DNA of 64,000 nucleotides, taken from positions 1,550,001-1,614,000 of the forward strand of contig OY970120.1 in NCBI GenBank assembly GCA_963705885.1, given 5' to 3'. The DNA is from MFD01275-c22 sp963705885. Lineage in GTDB: Bacteria; Actinomycetota; Actinomycetes; JACCUZ01. Position 1 is the first letter of the stretch; every line of letters begins with the position of its first letter. The position numbers were made by a program, and so were the translations under genes. Under the pieces are notes generated by a model, which saw nothing but the letters and a program-made list of their open reading frames with translations, was not told the origin of the DNA and searched no databases. Below are positions 28,371-36,198 of the stretch, piece after piece.

Positions 28371-28793
28371 TCAGCGGGGCTCGTCCTCGCGCCGGAACGG
28401 GTCGGCGGCGGGGGGCGCTCCCAGCTCGGCCCGCGGGCAGGTGGCGATCGTCAGCCCCGCCCAGATCAGCGCGTCGTCGCAGAGGCTCTCGACCGTCCAG
28501 CCCTGGTCCAGGCCCCGCTCGGTGACCGTGACCTTGTAGATCGTGATCTCGTGCCGGTGCGGGCTGTCGTACATCACGGCGATCGAGCCCAGCAGCTGGG
28601 CCTCGCCGCGGGTGCCCCCCACGCCGTCCCAGGGCACGTCGTAGCGCTGCCAGAGCGACGAGGTCGCGTTCCAGACCCCGCCCGCGGACACGTCGAGGCG
28701 TCGCAGCTGCTGGAGAACCTGCGCCGCGGCGCGTTCGTCCAGGATGGCCGCGGGCCGGATGATCCGGACGTCCTCCCGTGCACCCACCGTCAT
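28371..28793 (-). CDS. conserved hypothetical protein, about 140 residues
   Basis: I do not recognise the family. The protein is soluble-looking, with a helical N-terminal half (EDVRIIRPAAILDERAAAQVLQQLRRLD), a central WQRYDVPWDGVGGTRGEAQLLGSI and a strand-rich segment HEITIYKVTVTERG. It ends in a charged tail. The start could be ATG 28793 or GTG 28787; AAAGAGG sits only 2 bases before the ATG but 8 before the GTG, so the GTG fits better. It is divergent from the adenosine deaminase gene and convergent with the cupin gene. Confidence 0.6.
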   Translation of the reverse strand: MTVGAREDVRIIRPAAILDERAAAQVLQQLRRLDVSAGGVWNATSSLWQRYDVPWDGVGGTRGEAQLLGSIAVMYDSPHRHEITIYKVTVTERGLDQGWTVESLCDDALIWAGLTIATCPRAELGAPPAADPFRREDEPR

Positions 28794-28856
28794 AGCCTCT
28801 TTCTTCGTGCCGCCGGACCCGGAAGTTGAGAGTCTGACAGACGGTAACGTGCGCCC

Positions 28857-29951
28857 GTGACCAACTCTTTGACCGACGCGACCCTGCGCAGCGCCCCGAA
28901 GGTCCTCCTGCACGACCACCTCGACGGCGGGCTCCGGCCCGCCACGGTGGTGGACCTGGCCCGGGAGACGGGCTACTCGGCCCTGCCCAGCACCGACGTG
29001 GACGAGCTGGGGCGGTGGTTCGTCGAGGCCGCGAGCTCCGGCTCGCTCGAGGACTACCTGGAGACCTTCGAGCACACGGTCGGCGTCATGCAGACCCGGG
29101 ACGCCCTGGTCCGCATCGCGGCCGAGTGCGCCGAGGACCTCGCGGCCGACGGCGTGGTCTACGCGGAGGTGCGCTACGCCCCGGAGCTGCACGTCACGGG
29201 CGGGCTGAGCCTCGAGGAGGTCGTCCAGGCGGTCAACGACGGCTTCCGCGAGGGCGAGCGGCGCGCCGCCGCGGCCGGCCACCCGATCCGGGTGGGGGCG
29301 CTGCTCACGGCGATGCGCCATGCCGCGCGCTCGATGGAGATCGCCGAGCTGGCCATCCGGCACCGCGACAGCGGGGTGGTGGGCTTCGACATCGCCGGGG
29401 CCGAGGCCGGCTTCCCGCCGACCCGGCACCTCGACGCGTTCGAGTACCTCCAGCGCGAGAACGCCCACTTCACGATCCACGCGGGAGAGGGGTTCGGGCT
29501 GCCCTCGATCTGGCAGGCGATCCAGTGGTGCGGCGCCGACCGGCTCGGCCACGGCGTGCGGATCATCGACGACATCGAGGGCGACCTCGGCTCCCCGGAG
29601 TCGGTGAAGCTGGGCCGGCTCGCGGCGTACGTCCGTGACCAGCGGATCCCTCTGGAGATGTGCCCCACGTCCAACGTGATGACGGGCGCGGCACCGTCGA
29701 TCGCGGAGCACCCGATCGGGCTGCTGCGCCGGCTCTACTTCCGGGTGACGATCAACACCGACAACCGGCTCATGAGCGGGACGTCGATGACCCGGGAGTT
29801 CAGCCAGCTGCACGAGGCGTTCGGCTACGACCTCGACGACTTCCGGTGGTTCACGGTCAACGCCATGAAGTCGGCGTTCATCCCCTTCGACGAGCGCCTT
29901 GCGATGATCAACGACGTGATCAAGCCCGGCTACGCGGCGCTGCAGGCCTGA
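28857..29951 (+). CDS. add: adenosine deaminase
   Basis: A 364-residue zinc enzyme that deaminates adenosine and deoxyadenosine to (deoxy)inosine. Metal and catalytic motifs are intact: HDHLDGG (His19, His21), HAGEG (from His208, Glu211), DRLGHGVR and the late INTDNRLMSGT. GTG 28857 follows TAACGT (28845-28850) by six bases and has no Shine-Dalgarno, so it is probably leaderless. The inosine formed would be the substrate of the nucleoside phosphorylase at 37893-38705. Confidence 0.96.
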   Translation: MTNSLTDATLRSAPKVLLHDHLDGGLRPATVVDLARETGYSALPSTDVDELGRWFVEAASSGSLEDYLETFEHTVGVMQTRDALVRIAAECAEDLAADGVVYAEVRYAPELHVTGGLSLEEVVQAVNDGFREGERRAAAAGHPIRVGALLTAMRHAARSMEIAELAIRHRDSGVVGFDIAGAEAGFPPTRHLDAFEYLQRENAHFTIHAGEGFGLPSIWQAIQWCGADRLGHGVRIIDDIEGDLGSPESVKLGRLAAYVRDQRIPLEMCPTSNVMTGAAPSIAEHPIGLLRRLYFRVTINTDNRLMSGTSMTREFSQLHEAFGYDLDDFRWFTVNAMKSAFIPFDERLAMINDVIKPGYAALQA

Positions 29952-29974
29952 GCCCGCGACCATGATCCCCGTCG

Positions 29975-30016
29975 CCGTGCCCAGGTAGGCAGTGGACTGC
30001 CTTCCTGGGCACGGCG
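29975..30016. terminator. strong bidirectional hairpin between add and a zinc-ribbon gene
   Basis: A 19-base stem with one T-T mismatch, arms 29975-29993 and 29998-30016, closed by a TGGA tetraloop. The outer arm reads GCCGTGCCCAGG and CCTGGGCACGGC. It sits 23 bases after the add stop and 25 bases after the stop of the converging small gene. No T-tract. Confidence 0.7.
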
Positions 30017-30041
30017 GTCGCGATCGTGCGGCGCTGCCGGG

Positions 30042-30233
30042 TCAGGCAGCGACGAGGTCGCCGGCCGGGGTCGCGGCCGCGGCCGGGCGCGGGGCGCCCA
30101 CGAGGTTGTTGGTCGTGCAGCGGGTGCAGCGGTAGACCAGGTCGATGCCGTGGTCGGTGTTGACGAGGAGCTCGATGGAGCGGGGGCCGCGCAGCTCGCG
30201 CAGGCCGCACGCCTGGCAGTCGGTGATGAACAT
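30042..30233 (-). CDS. 63-residue zinc-ribbon protein
   Basis: A small protein beginning MFITDCQACGLRELRGPRS with two Cys-x-x-Cys pairs (CQAC and CTRC) about 35 residues apart, a typical zinc-ribbon arrangement, and an alanine/proline-rich tail. It starts at ATG 30233, divergent from the LysR gene with a 57-base shared promoter. A role as a partner or target of that regulator is possible. It might otherwise be a free-standing metal-binding protein. It ends 25 bases from the long hairpin at 29975-30016. Confidence 0.65.
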   Translation of the reverse strand: MFITDCQACGLRELRGPRSIELLVNTDHGIDLVYRCTRCTTNNLVGAPRPAAAATPAGDLVAA

Positions 30234-30290
30234 GGTTCTAGTGTCGGCACTCTGGCACCATAAGTCCAACCACTGTTCCTGGAGGTACCC

Positions 30291-31250
30291 ATTAGTAGAC
30301 CTTATGCTCCTACGTGGGACAGCAAGCAGCTGCTGGCGCTGCTCGCGGTGGTCGACACCGGCACGTTCAGCGGCGCCGCCGGCGAGCTGGGGTACACCCA
30401 GTCGGCGGTGAGCCAGCAGGTCGCCGGCCTCGAGCGGGCGGTCGGGGCCAAGCTGTTCGACCGTCCCGGCGGCCCGACCCACGTGCGCCTGACGCCGCTC
30501 GGCGAGGTCCTGGTCGGCCACGCCCGGGCCATCGTCGCCCGGCTGCACGCCGCGGCCGCCGACGTCGCGGCGGTCCGCGCCGGCGACAAGGGCAGCCTGC
30601 GGGTCGGCACCATGCAGAGCATCGGCACCAAGGTGCTGCCGCGGCTGCTGCGGCGCTACCGCGAGGAGCGGCCGGGCATCGAGCTGCTGCCCCAGGAGAC
30701 CTGGGACCTCACCGAGCTCGCGGCGGCGGTCGAGGACGGCCGCTTCGACCTGTCCTTCGCCCAGCTGCCGATCCCGGAGGGCCCGTTCGCGGTGCGCAGG
30801 GTGCTCGACGACCCGCACGTCCTCCTCGCGCCGGCCGACGCGCCCGAGGCGGGCAGCGAGTCGGTCACCCTGCGGGCCGCGGCCCGGCTGCCGCTCATCG
30901 GCTACAGCGACCCGCAGGAGTTCGAGGACCTGCTCTGGCACATCCGGCGTACGGGCGTCGAGCCGAGCTTCGTCTTCCGCTCCAACGACAACCCGACGAT
31001 CCAGGGCTTCGTGGCCTCCGGCCTCGGCTACGCCCTCATGCCGCGCCTCACGGTCGACGAGGACGACCCCGAGGTCTCGGTGATCCCGGTCGTGACCGGC
31101 CTCCCGCCCCGCAACCTGGCACTCATCTGGCACGCCGACCGGGCGCCGGCCCCGAACGTCGAGCACTTCGTCGAGCTGGCCGCCGAGGTGTGCGCCGAGC
31201 TCAGTCGCGACTGGGCCCGGGAGGACGACCGGCCCGTCGCAGGGCGCTGA
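30291..31250 (+). CDS. LysR-family transcriptional regulator with ATT start
   Basis: A 319-residue LysR-type regulator: winged helix in the first 65 residues (LLALLAVVDTGTFSGAAGELG then YTQSAVSQQVAGLE), followed by a periplasmic-binding-like effector domain. Starting at GTG 30348 would cut into the first helix. The only reasonable start is ATT 30291, five bases after GGAGG (30281-30285); no ATG, GTG or TTG occurs in frame between the upstream TAA (30261) and the helix. The short arms CATAAG (30259-30264) and CTTATG (30301-30306) flank the ribosome site. The 3' end overlaps the converging kinase gene by 50 bases. Confidence 0.85.
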   Translation: MSRPYAPTWDSKQLLALLAVVDTGTFSGAAGELGYTQSAVSQQVAGLERAVGAKLFDRPGGPTHVRLTPLGEVLVGHARAIVARLHAAAADVAAVRAGDKGSLRVGTMQSIGTKVLPRLLRRYREERPGIELLPQETWDLTELAAAVEDGRFDLSFAQLPIPEGPFAVRRVLDDPHVLLAPADAPEAGSESVTLRAAARLPLIGYSDPQEFEDLLWHIRRTGVEPSFVFRSNDNPTIQGFVASGLGYALMPRLTVDEDDPEVSVIPVVTGLPPRNLALIWHADRAPAPNVEHFVELAAEVCAELSRDWAREDDRPVAGR

Positions 31251-31815
31251 GCGTGCCGGCGCGGTCGCAGGGCCGGGCGCCGAGCGAGACCTGCCGGGCC
31301 ACGACCGCGCGCTCGGCGCGCAGCAGCGCGAGCCCGCGCCGGAGGAGGGTCAGCGGGGGCTTGCGATGCTCGCGGAGGTCGCGCGAGAGGCGGCGGAGGA
31401 AGTTCTTGACCCGCGACCGCCGGACCACGACCGCGTCGACGAGCAGGCCGAGCTCGCGGGACGGCTCCACCAGCTCGGCGGCGAAGATGCCGGTGCCGAC
31501 GAAGGCCGGCGACCCGCCGAGCTCGAACCGACGGGTGCCGACCCGGCCGTCGCGGGAGATGTCGTAGACCGGGACCTCGGCCACGCCGTCGCGACAGATC
31601 GCCGCCAGGGCGACCAGTGCCGCCTCGCGGTCCCACGACGCCGGGTCGTCCCAGTCGACGATGCCGAGCGTCGGGTGGCGGGGCAGCGTCGGGTCGTCGC
31701 CGTCCTTGTAGAAGTCGTCGAGGTCCAGGAGCGGCAGGCCGGACTGCTCCGCGAGGTGGGTCTTCCCCGAGCCGGAGGGGCCGGCCAGCAGCACGAGCCG
31801 GGCCTGCGGGGTCAC
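31201..31815 (-). CDS. uridine kinase-like P-loop protein
   Basis: A 204-residue P-loop NTPase: Walker A GPSGSGKTHLAE near residue 12, then LLDLDDFYKDGDDPTLP, the nucleoside-kinase acidic loop, and an IVDWDDPASWD segment. This matches actinobacterial uridine/cytidine kinase-like proteins (udk family), though phosphate acceptor specificity is unproven. GTG 31815 lies seven bases after TAGCCT (minus strand 31823-31828), a leaderless promoter. Its position in the nucleoside region supports a salvage role. Confidence 0.8.
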   Translation of the reverse strand: MTPQARLVLLAGPSGSGKTHLAEQSGLPLLDLDDFYKDGDDPTLPRHPTLGIVDWDDPASWDREAALVALAAICRDGVAEVPVYDISRDGRVGTRRFELGGSPAFVGTGIFAAELVEPSRELGLLVDAVVVRRSRVKNFLRRLSRDLREHRKPPLTLLRRGLALLRAERAVVARQVSLGARPCDRAGTLSALRRAGRPPGPSRD

Positions 31816-31838
31816 CCGCGGGAGGCTATCGGGACCGC

Positions 31839-32699
31839 TCAGACCCCGATCGGGTGCCAGACCGTCTTGGTCTCGAGGTGGGCGAACATCCGCTCCGGCC
31901 CGGGCGTCACGGCCCAGTCGGCCTTCTGGGGGCGCAGGACCCGCTTGAGGTTGTCGGCGGCGGCGACCTGCAAATCGGTGACGAGCTCGGGGGCGGCGCC
32001 GGCGAGGTCGATCGCGTTGACGTCCATGTGCGAGGCCAGCCACGGAGCGACCTCCGCCGTACGGCCGGTGAGCACGTTCACGACACCGCCGGGCACGTCG
32101 GAGGTTGCCAGCACCTCCGAGAGCGTGACGGCGGGCAGCGGGCGCTGCTCGCTGGCGAGGACCACGACGGTGTTCCCGGTCACGACGGCGGGCGCGACCA
32201 CCGACACGAGGCCCAGCAGCGAGGACTCCTGCGGCGCGAGCACGGCGACCACGCCGGTCGGCTCGGGGACCGAGAAGTCGAAGTACGGGCCGGCCACGGG
32301 GTTCGCCGATCCGTGCACCTGCATGACCTTGTCCGACCACCCGGCGTACCAGACCCAGCGGTCGATGGCCGCGTCGACCGCGGCCTCGGCCTTGGCCTTG
32401 GTCAGGCCCTCGCCCGCGCCGACCTCGTCGACGAACTGGCCGCGCCGGCCCTCGAGCAGCTCGGCCACCCGGTAGAGGACCTGGCCGCGGTTGTACGCGG
32501 TGGCCGCCCACCAGCCCGGGAAGGCCTTGCGGGCCGCGACGACCGCGTCGCGGGCGTCCTTGCGTGACCCCATGGCGGCGTTGGCGAGGAACCGGTTCTT
32601 GCTGTCGGTGACCTCGTAGGAGCGGCCGCTCTCGGACCGGGGGAACTTGCCGCCGATGTAGAGCTTGTAGGTCTTCTTCACGCTGAGCCGGTCAGACAT
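31839..32699 (-). CDS. truncated aldehyde dehydrogenase-like protein lacking catalytic Cys
   Basis: A 286-residue protein with the N-terminal, coenzyme-domain half of an aldehyde dehydrogenase: YKLYIGGKFPRSESGRSYEV, a GVVAVLAPQ segment and VPGGVVNVLTGR. It has no catalytic Cys and no LELGGK glutamate, and it ends naturally in KTVWHPIGV. Its ATG overlaps the stop of the full-length aldehyde dehydrogenase by 8 bases. The pair (480 plus 286 residues) mirrors the two modules of the fused ALDH16 family, in which the second module is a vestigial dehydrogenase. It is therefore likely a stable partner subunit rather than decay. Confidence 0.8.
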   Translation of the reverse strand: MSDRLSVKKTYKLYIGGKFPRSESGRSYEVTDSKNRFLANAAMGSRKDARDAVVAARKAFPGWWAATAYNRGQVLYRVAELLEGRRGQFVDEVGAGEGLTKAKAEAAVDAAIDRWVWYAGWSDKVMQVHGSANPVAGPYFDFSVPEPTGVVAVLAPQESSLLGLVSVVAPAVVTGNTVVVLASEQRPLPAVTLSEVLATSDVPGGVVNVLTGRTAEVAPWLASHMDVNAIDLAGAAPELVTDLQVAAADNLKRVLRPQKADWAVTPGPERMFAHLETKTVWHPIGV

Positions 32700-34134
32700 C
32701 GAGGTAGGCCTCCAGCCCGTGGCGACCGCCCTCGCGGCCGTATCCCGACTCCTTGTAGCCGCCGAAGGGCGACGACGGGTCGAAGCGGTTGAACGTGTTG
32801 GCCCAGACGACGCCGGCGCGCAGCTGGCCGGCCATCCAGAGGATGCGGGAGCCCTTGTCGGTCCAGACCCCGGCCGAGAGGCCGTACGGCGTGTTGTTGG
32901 CCTTCTCCACCGCCTCGGCGGGGGTGCGGAAGGTCAGCACGGACAGCACGGGACCGAAGATCTCCTCGCGGGCGATCCGGTGCGCCTGGCTGACGCCGGT
33001 GAACACCGTCGGCGGGAACCAGAAGCCCTTGTCGGGCAGCTCGCACGGCGGCGACCAGCGCGCGGCGCCCTCGGACTCGCCGACCTCGGAGAGCTCGCGG
33101 ATGCGCGCGAGCTGCTCGGAGGAGTTGATGGCCCCGATGTCGGTGTTCTTGTCCAGCGGGTCACCGAGGCGCAGCGTCCCCAGCCGGCGCTTGAGCGACG
33201 TCATCACCTCGTCGTAGACGTTCTCCTGCACCAGCAGCCGCGACCCGGCGCAGCAGACGTGCCCCTGGTTGAAGAAGATGCCGTTGACGATGCCCTCGAC
33301 CGCCTGGTCGACCGGGGCGTCGTCGAAGACGATGTTCGCGGCCTTGCCGCCGAGCTCGAGCGTCACCTTCTTGTGGGTGCCGGCCGTCGAGCGGGCGATC
33401 ATCTTGCCGACGTCGGTGGAGCCGGTGAACGCGACCTTGTCGACGCCCGGGTGCTCGACGAGCGCGCGGCCTGTGTCGCCGGCGCCGGTGATGATGTTCA
33501 CGACGCCCGGCGGCAGGTCGGCCTGCTGGCAGATCTCGGCGAACAGCAGCGCGGTGAGAGGCGTCGTCTCGGCCGGCTTGAGCACGACGGTGTTGCCGCA
33601 CGCCAGCGCGGGCGCGACCTTCCACGCGAGCATCAGCAGCGGGAAGTTCCAGGGGATGACCTGCCCGGCGACGCCCAGCGGCTGGGGGTTCCTGCCGTAG
33701 CCCGCGTGGTCGAGCTTGTCGGCCCAGCCGGCGTAGTGGAAGAACCACGCGGCGACGAGCGGGATGTCGACGTCGCGCGACTCGCGGATCGGCTTGCCGT
33801 TGTCGAGCGACTCGAGCACCGCGAGCTCGCGGGCGCGCTCCTGCAGGATGCGCGCGATGCGGAAGAGGTACTTGCCGCGCTCGCGGGCGGGCAGCTTGGA
33901 CCACACCTTGTCGTAGGCGCGGCGGGCGGCGGCGACGGCCCGGTCGACGTCGGCCTGGCCGGCCTCGGTGACCTCGGCGAGCACCTCCTCGGTGGCCGGG
34001 CTGACCGTCTTGAAGGCATGGCCGTCCACCGGGTCGACGAACTCGCCGTTGATGAACAGGCCGTACGACGGCTGCAGGTCCACGATGGCCCGCGACTCGG
34101 GCGCCGGCGCGTAGTCGAACTTCTTGCTGGCCAT
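32692..34134 (-). CDS. aldehyde dehydrogenase
   Basis: A 480-residue NAD(P)-dependent aldehyde dehydrogenase. The catalytic Cys lies in FFNQGHVCCAGSRLLVQ and the general-base Glu in VTLELGGKAANIVF, with the cofactor-loop VAFTGSTDVGK before them. One base after deoC in the same operon, it is well placed to oxidise the acetaldehyde released by DeoC to acetate. It overlaps the truncated partner gene by 8 bases, suggesting an obligate pair. Confidence 0.93.
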   Translation of the reverse strand: MASKKFDYAPAPESRAIVDLQPSYGLFINGEFVDPVDGHAFKTVSPATEEVLAEVTEAGQADVDRAVAAARRAYDKVWSKLPARERGKYLFRIARILQERARELAVLESLDNGKPIRESRDVDIPLVAAWFFHYAGWADKLDHAGYGRNPQPLGVAGQVIPWNFPLLMLAWKVAPALACGNTVVLKPAETTPLTALLFAEICQQADLPPGVVNIITGAGDTGRALVEHPGVDKVAFTGSTDVGKMIARSTAGTHKKVTLELGGKAANIVFDDAPVDQAVEGIVNGIFFNQGHVCCAGSRLLVQENVYDEVMTSLKRRLGTLRLGDPLDKNTDIGAINSSEQLARIRELSEVGESEGAARWSPPCELPDKGFWFPPTVFTGVSQAHRIAREEIFGPVLSVLTFRTPAEAVEKANNTPYGLSAGVWTDKGSRILWMAGQLRAGVVWANTFNRFDPSSPFGGYKESGYGREGGRHGLEAYLDV

Positions 34135-34135
34135 G

Positions 34136-35113
34136 TCAGTCCAGAGTGAAGTAGTCGGGGCCGCTGTAGCGGCCGGTGGCCATCTTGGAGCGCTGCATGA
34201 GCAGGTCGTTGAGCAGGCTCGACGCCCCGAGGCGGAACCAGTCGGGGTCGAGCCAGTCGTCGCCCGCGGTCTCGTTGACGAGCACGAGGTACTTGACGGC
34301 GTCCTTGGTGGTGCGGATGCCGCCCGCCGGCTTCACCCCGACCTGGCGCCCGGTCGCGGCGCGGAAGTCGCGGACCGCCTCGAGCATCACCAGCGTCACC
34401 GGCAGCGTCGCCGCAGGCGCGATCTTGCCGGTGGACGTCTTGATGAAGTCGCCGCCGGCGAGCATCGCCAGCCACGAGGCCCGGCGGACGCTGTCGTAGG
34501 TCACGAGCTCGCCGGTCTCGAGGATGACCTTGAGGTGTGCGTCTCCGCAGGCGTCCTTGACGGCGACGATCTCGTCGAAGACCTCCTTGTAGCGCCCGGA
34601 CAGGAAGGCGCCGCGGTCGATGACCATGTCGATCTCGTCGGCCCCGGCCGCGACGGCCTCACGGGTGTCGGCGAGCTTGACCGCGAGGCTCGCTCGTCCG
34701 CTCGGGAACGCGGTCGCGACGCTCGCGACGTGCACGCCGCTGTCGCCGAGGGCATCGACCGCGACCGGCACCATGTCGGGGTAGACGCAGATCGCGGCGA
34801 CCTGCGGCACGGTCTGGTCGGACGGGTCGGGCCGCATCGCCTTGGCGCACAGCGCTCGCACCTTGCCCGGGGTGTCCTGCCCCTCGAGCGTCGTGAGGTC
34901 GATCATCGTGATCGCCAGGTCGATCGCCCAGGCCTTGGCCGAGGTCTTGATAGAGCGCGTCGACAGGGTCGCGGCGCGGGCCTCGGCGCCGACCTGGTCC
35001 ACGCCCGGCAGGCCGTGCAGGAAGCGCCGCAACGCGGCGTCGGTGGCGGTGATCGAGGCGGTGTCGGAGAGTGCTGACGCGGGCTCGACCGGCGGGGGAG
35101 CGGTCGTGGTCAC
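34136..35113 (-). CDS. deoC: deoxyribose-phosphate aldolase
   Basis: A 325-residue class I aldolase that splits 2-deoxyribose-5-phosphate into acetaldehyde and glyceraldehyde-3-phosphate. The Schiff-base lysine is Lys225 in DFIKTSTGK. The preceding LKVILETGELV carries the second active-site lysine, and the phosphate loop GVKPAGGIRT follows. The N-terminal extension of about 60 residues is longer than in the E. coli enzyme. GTG 35113 lies six bases after TAGACT (minus strand 35120-35125), which overlaps the stop of the upstream small gene. Confidence 0.95.
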   Translation of the reverse strand: MTTTAPPPVEPASALSDTASITATDAALRRFLHGLPGVDQVGAEARAATLSTRSIKTSAKAWAIDLAITMIDLTTLEGQDTPGKVRALCAKAMRPDPSDQTVPQVAAICVYPDMVPVAVDALGDSGVHVASVATAFPSGRASLAVKLADTREAVAAGADEIDMVIDRGAFLSGRYKEVFDEIVAVKDACGDAHLKVILETGELVTYDSVRRASWLAMLAGGDFIKTSTGKIAPAATLPVTLVMLEAVRDFRAATGRQVGVKPAGGIRTTKDAVKYLVLVNETAGDDWLDPDWFRLGASSLLNDLLMQRSKMATGRYSGPDYFTLD

Positions 35114-35122
35114 CGCGTGAGT

Positions 35123-35230
35123 CTAGCGCCGTCGGCTGTTGAGCCTGGCCGCGAGATAGGCGCCGGCGATCACGGGGCCGAAGAGCGCGATCGCCGCGAC
35201 GGCGAGGACCAGGAGGGCGACGATGTTCAC
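35123..35230 (-). CDS. 35-residue single-span membrane peptide
   Basis: Encodes MNIVALLVLAVAAIALFGPV followed by a short IAGAYLAARLNSRRR tail: one transmembrane helix with a positive C-terminal end. The GTG start at 35230 overlaps the stop of the HAAS-domain gene (GTGA), so it is coupled to that gene. No homology recognised; it may be an accessory of the HAAS membrane protein. Confidence 0.55.
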   Translation of the reverse strand: MNIVALLVLAVAAIALFGPVIAGAYLAARLNSRRR

Positions 35231-35772
35231 GGGCGGCTCTCCTCGACGACGGGTGCGGGGGTCCGGACGTCCTCGGTGGAGGAGGATCCCGAGACGACGA
35301 ACATGCCCGCTGCCAGGACGACGGCGAGCACCGGCAGGGTGGTCAGGGCCGTGGCGACCCACTTCTCCTTCCGGGTCCAGCGTGCCGACACCCAGACCAG
35401 GACGATGCCGACCACCGGCCCCACCACCGGCACCAGGAACATCCCGACGGTGAGCCCGAGCACCGCGAGGATCTCGACGACGCCCCACGGGCTGTCGGAC
35501 CCCGTGGCTGCCGGCGGCCTGGTGACGGCCGGCCCCGGGCCGGCCAGCGGCTCGGACTCGGACCGGGCCGCCGCCACGATGTCCTCCGGGCGACCGAGCT
35601 CCTGCAGCAGGTTGCGCACGTCGGCGTCGCCCGCCGGTTCGGGAAGACCGGCGTGCAGGTGGCCGCGGATCTCGGTGAGGAGCTCGTGGCGGTCCGGGGC
35701 GGGCAGGGCCGACGCGGCGCGTTCCAGCCGCTCGAGGTACTCCTCGGCGAGCGGGTGCAGGGTGGTCGTCAC
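35227..35772 (-). CDS. HAAS-domain membrane protein (DUF1700-like)
   Basis: A 181-residue protein. The N-terminal 70 residues (YLERLERAASALPAPDRHELLTEIRGHL to LGRPEDIVAAA) match the HAAS signalling domain that typically sits beside PadR regulators. A proline-rich linker and two transmembrane segments follow. GTG 35772 has GAGGGG upstream. It lies 22 bases after the PadR gene. Such pairs are thought to sense membrane or antimicrobial stress; here this is inference. Confidence 0.8.
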   Translation of the reverse strand: MTTTLHPLAEEYLERLERAASALPAPDRHELLTEIRGHLHAGLPEPAGDADVRNLLQELGRPEDIVAAARSESEPLAGPGPAVTRPPAATGSDSPWGVVEILAVLGLTVGMFLVPVVGPVVGIVLVWVSARWTRKEKWVATALTTLPVLAVVLAAGMFVVSGSSSTEDVRTPAPVVEESRP

Positions 35773-35794
35773 GGCGTCCCCTCGATGACTGTCG

Positions 35795-36139
35795 TCACGC
35801 TGCTCCCTCGATGACGATGGTGTCGACGGTGTCCCGGAACCGGGTCCACTCTGCCGCGAACTCGTCGAGGGCGCGGCGGCCCTTCGTGGTGATGGCGTAG
35901 TACTTGCGCGGCGGTCCCCCGGCGTCCGAGTCGCGCCACGTCGTCGCGACCCGGCCGTCCTTCTGCAACCGGGAGAGCAGCGGGTAGAGCGTGCCCTCGC
36001 CGGTCACCATCCCGTCCATCGCGCCCAGCCGGCGGACCAGGTCGAAGCCGTAGTGCTCCTCCCGCGACAGGAGGCCGAGCACGCAGTACTCCAGCGCCCC
36101 CCGGCGCAGCTGGCTGAGCACGTCGGCCGCGACTACCAC
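35795..36139 (-). CDS. PadR-family transcriptional regulator
   Basis: A 114-residue PadR winged-helix protein: LRRGALEYCVLGLLSREEHYGFDLVRRL followed by VTGEGTLYPLLSRLQKDGRV and the wing PPRKYYAITTKGRRAL. Short C-terminal helix for dimerisation. GTG 36139 is seven bases after TACCTT (minus strand 36147-36152), so it is leaderless. A perfect palindrome overlaps this -10 element, indicating autorepression. It probably controls the HAAS protein and small membrane peptide downstream. Confidence 0.9.
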   Translation of the reverse strand: MVVAADVLSQLRRGALEYCVLGLLSREEHYGFDLVRRLGAMDGMVTGEGTLYPLLSRLQKDGRVATTWRDSDAGGPPRKYYAITTKGRRALDEFAAEWTRFRDTVDTIVIEGAA

Positions 36140-36150
36140 GGGACGCAAGG

Positions 36151-36169
36151 TACCTCGCTCGGCGAGGTA
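36151..36169. promoter_or_regulatory. PadR-type operator palindrome
   Basis: TACCTCGCTCGGCGAGGTA, a perfect 8+3+8 inverted repeat. Its left end overlaps the predicted -10 of the PadR gene (36147-36152), the usual position for autoregulation by PadR proteins. Confidence 0.7.
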
Positions 36170-36198
36170 GCGCAAGGGATCGTCCGAGGAGCGTCCGG

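Noticed and set aside
31839..32699. Truncated aldehyde dehydrogenase as a pseudogene
   Set aside because: The frame is clean, the start overlaps the partner gene precisely, the end is at a plausible C-terminus and no remnant of the missing half follows. A partner subunit is more likely.
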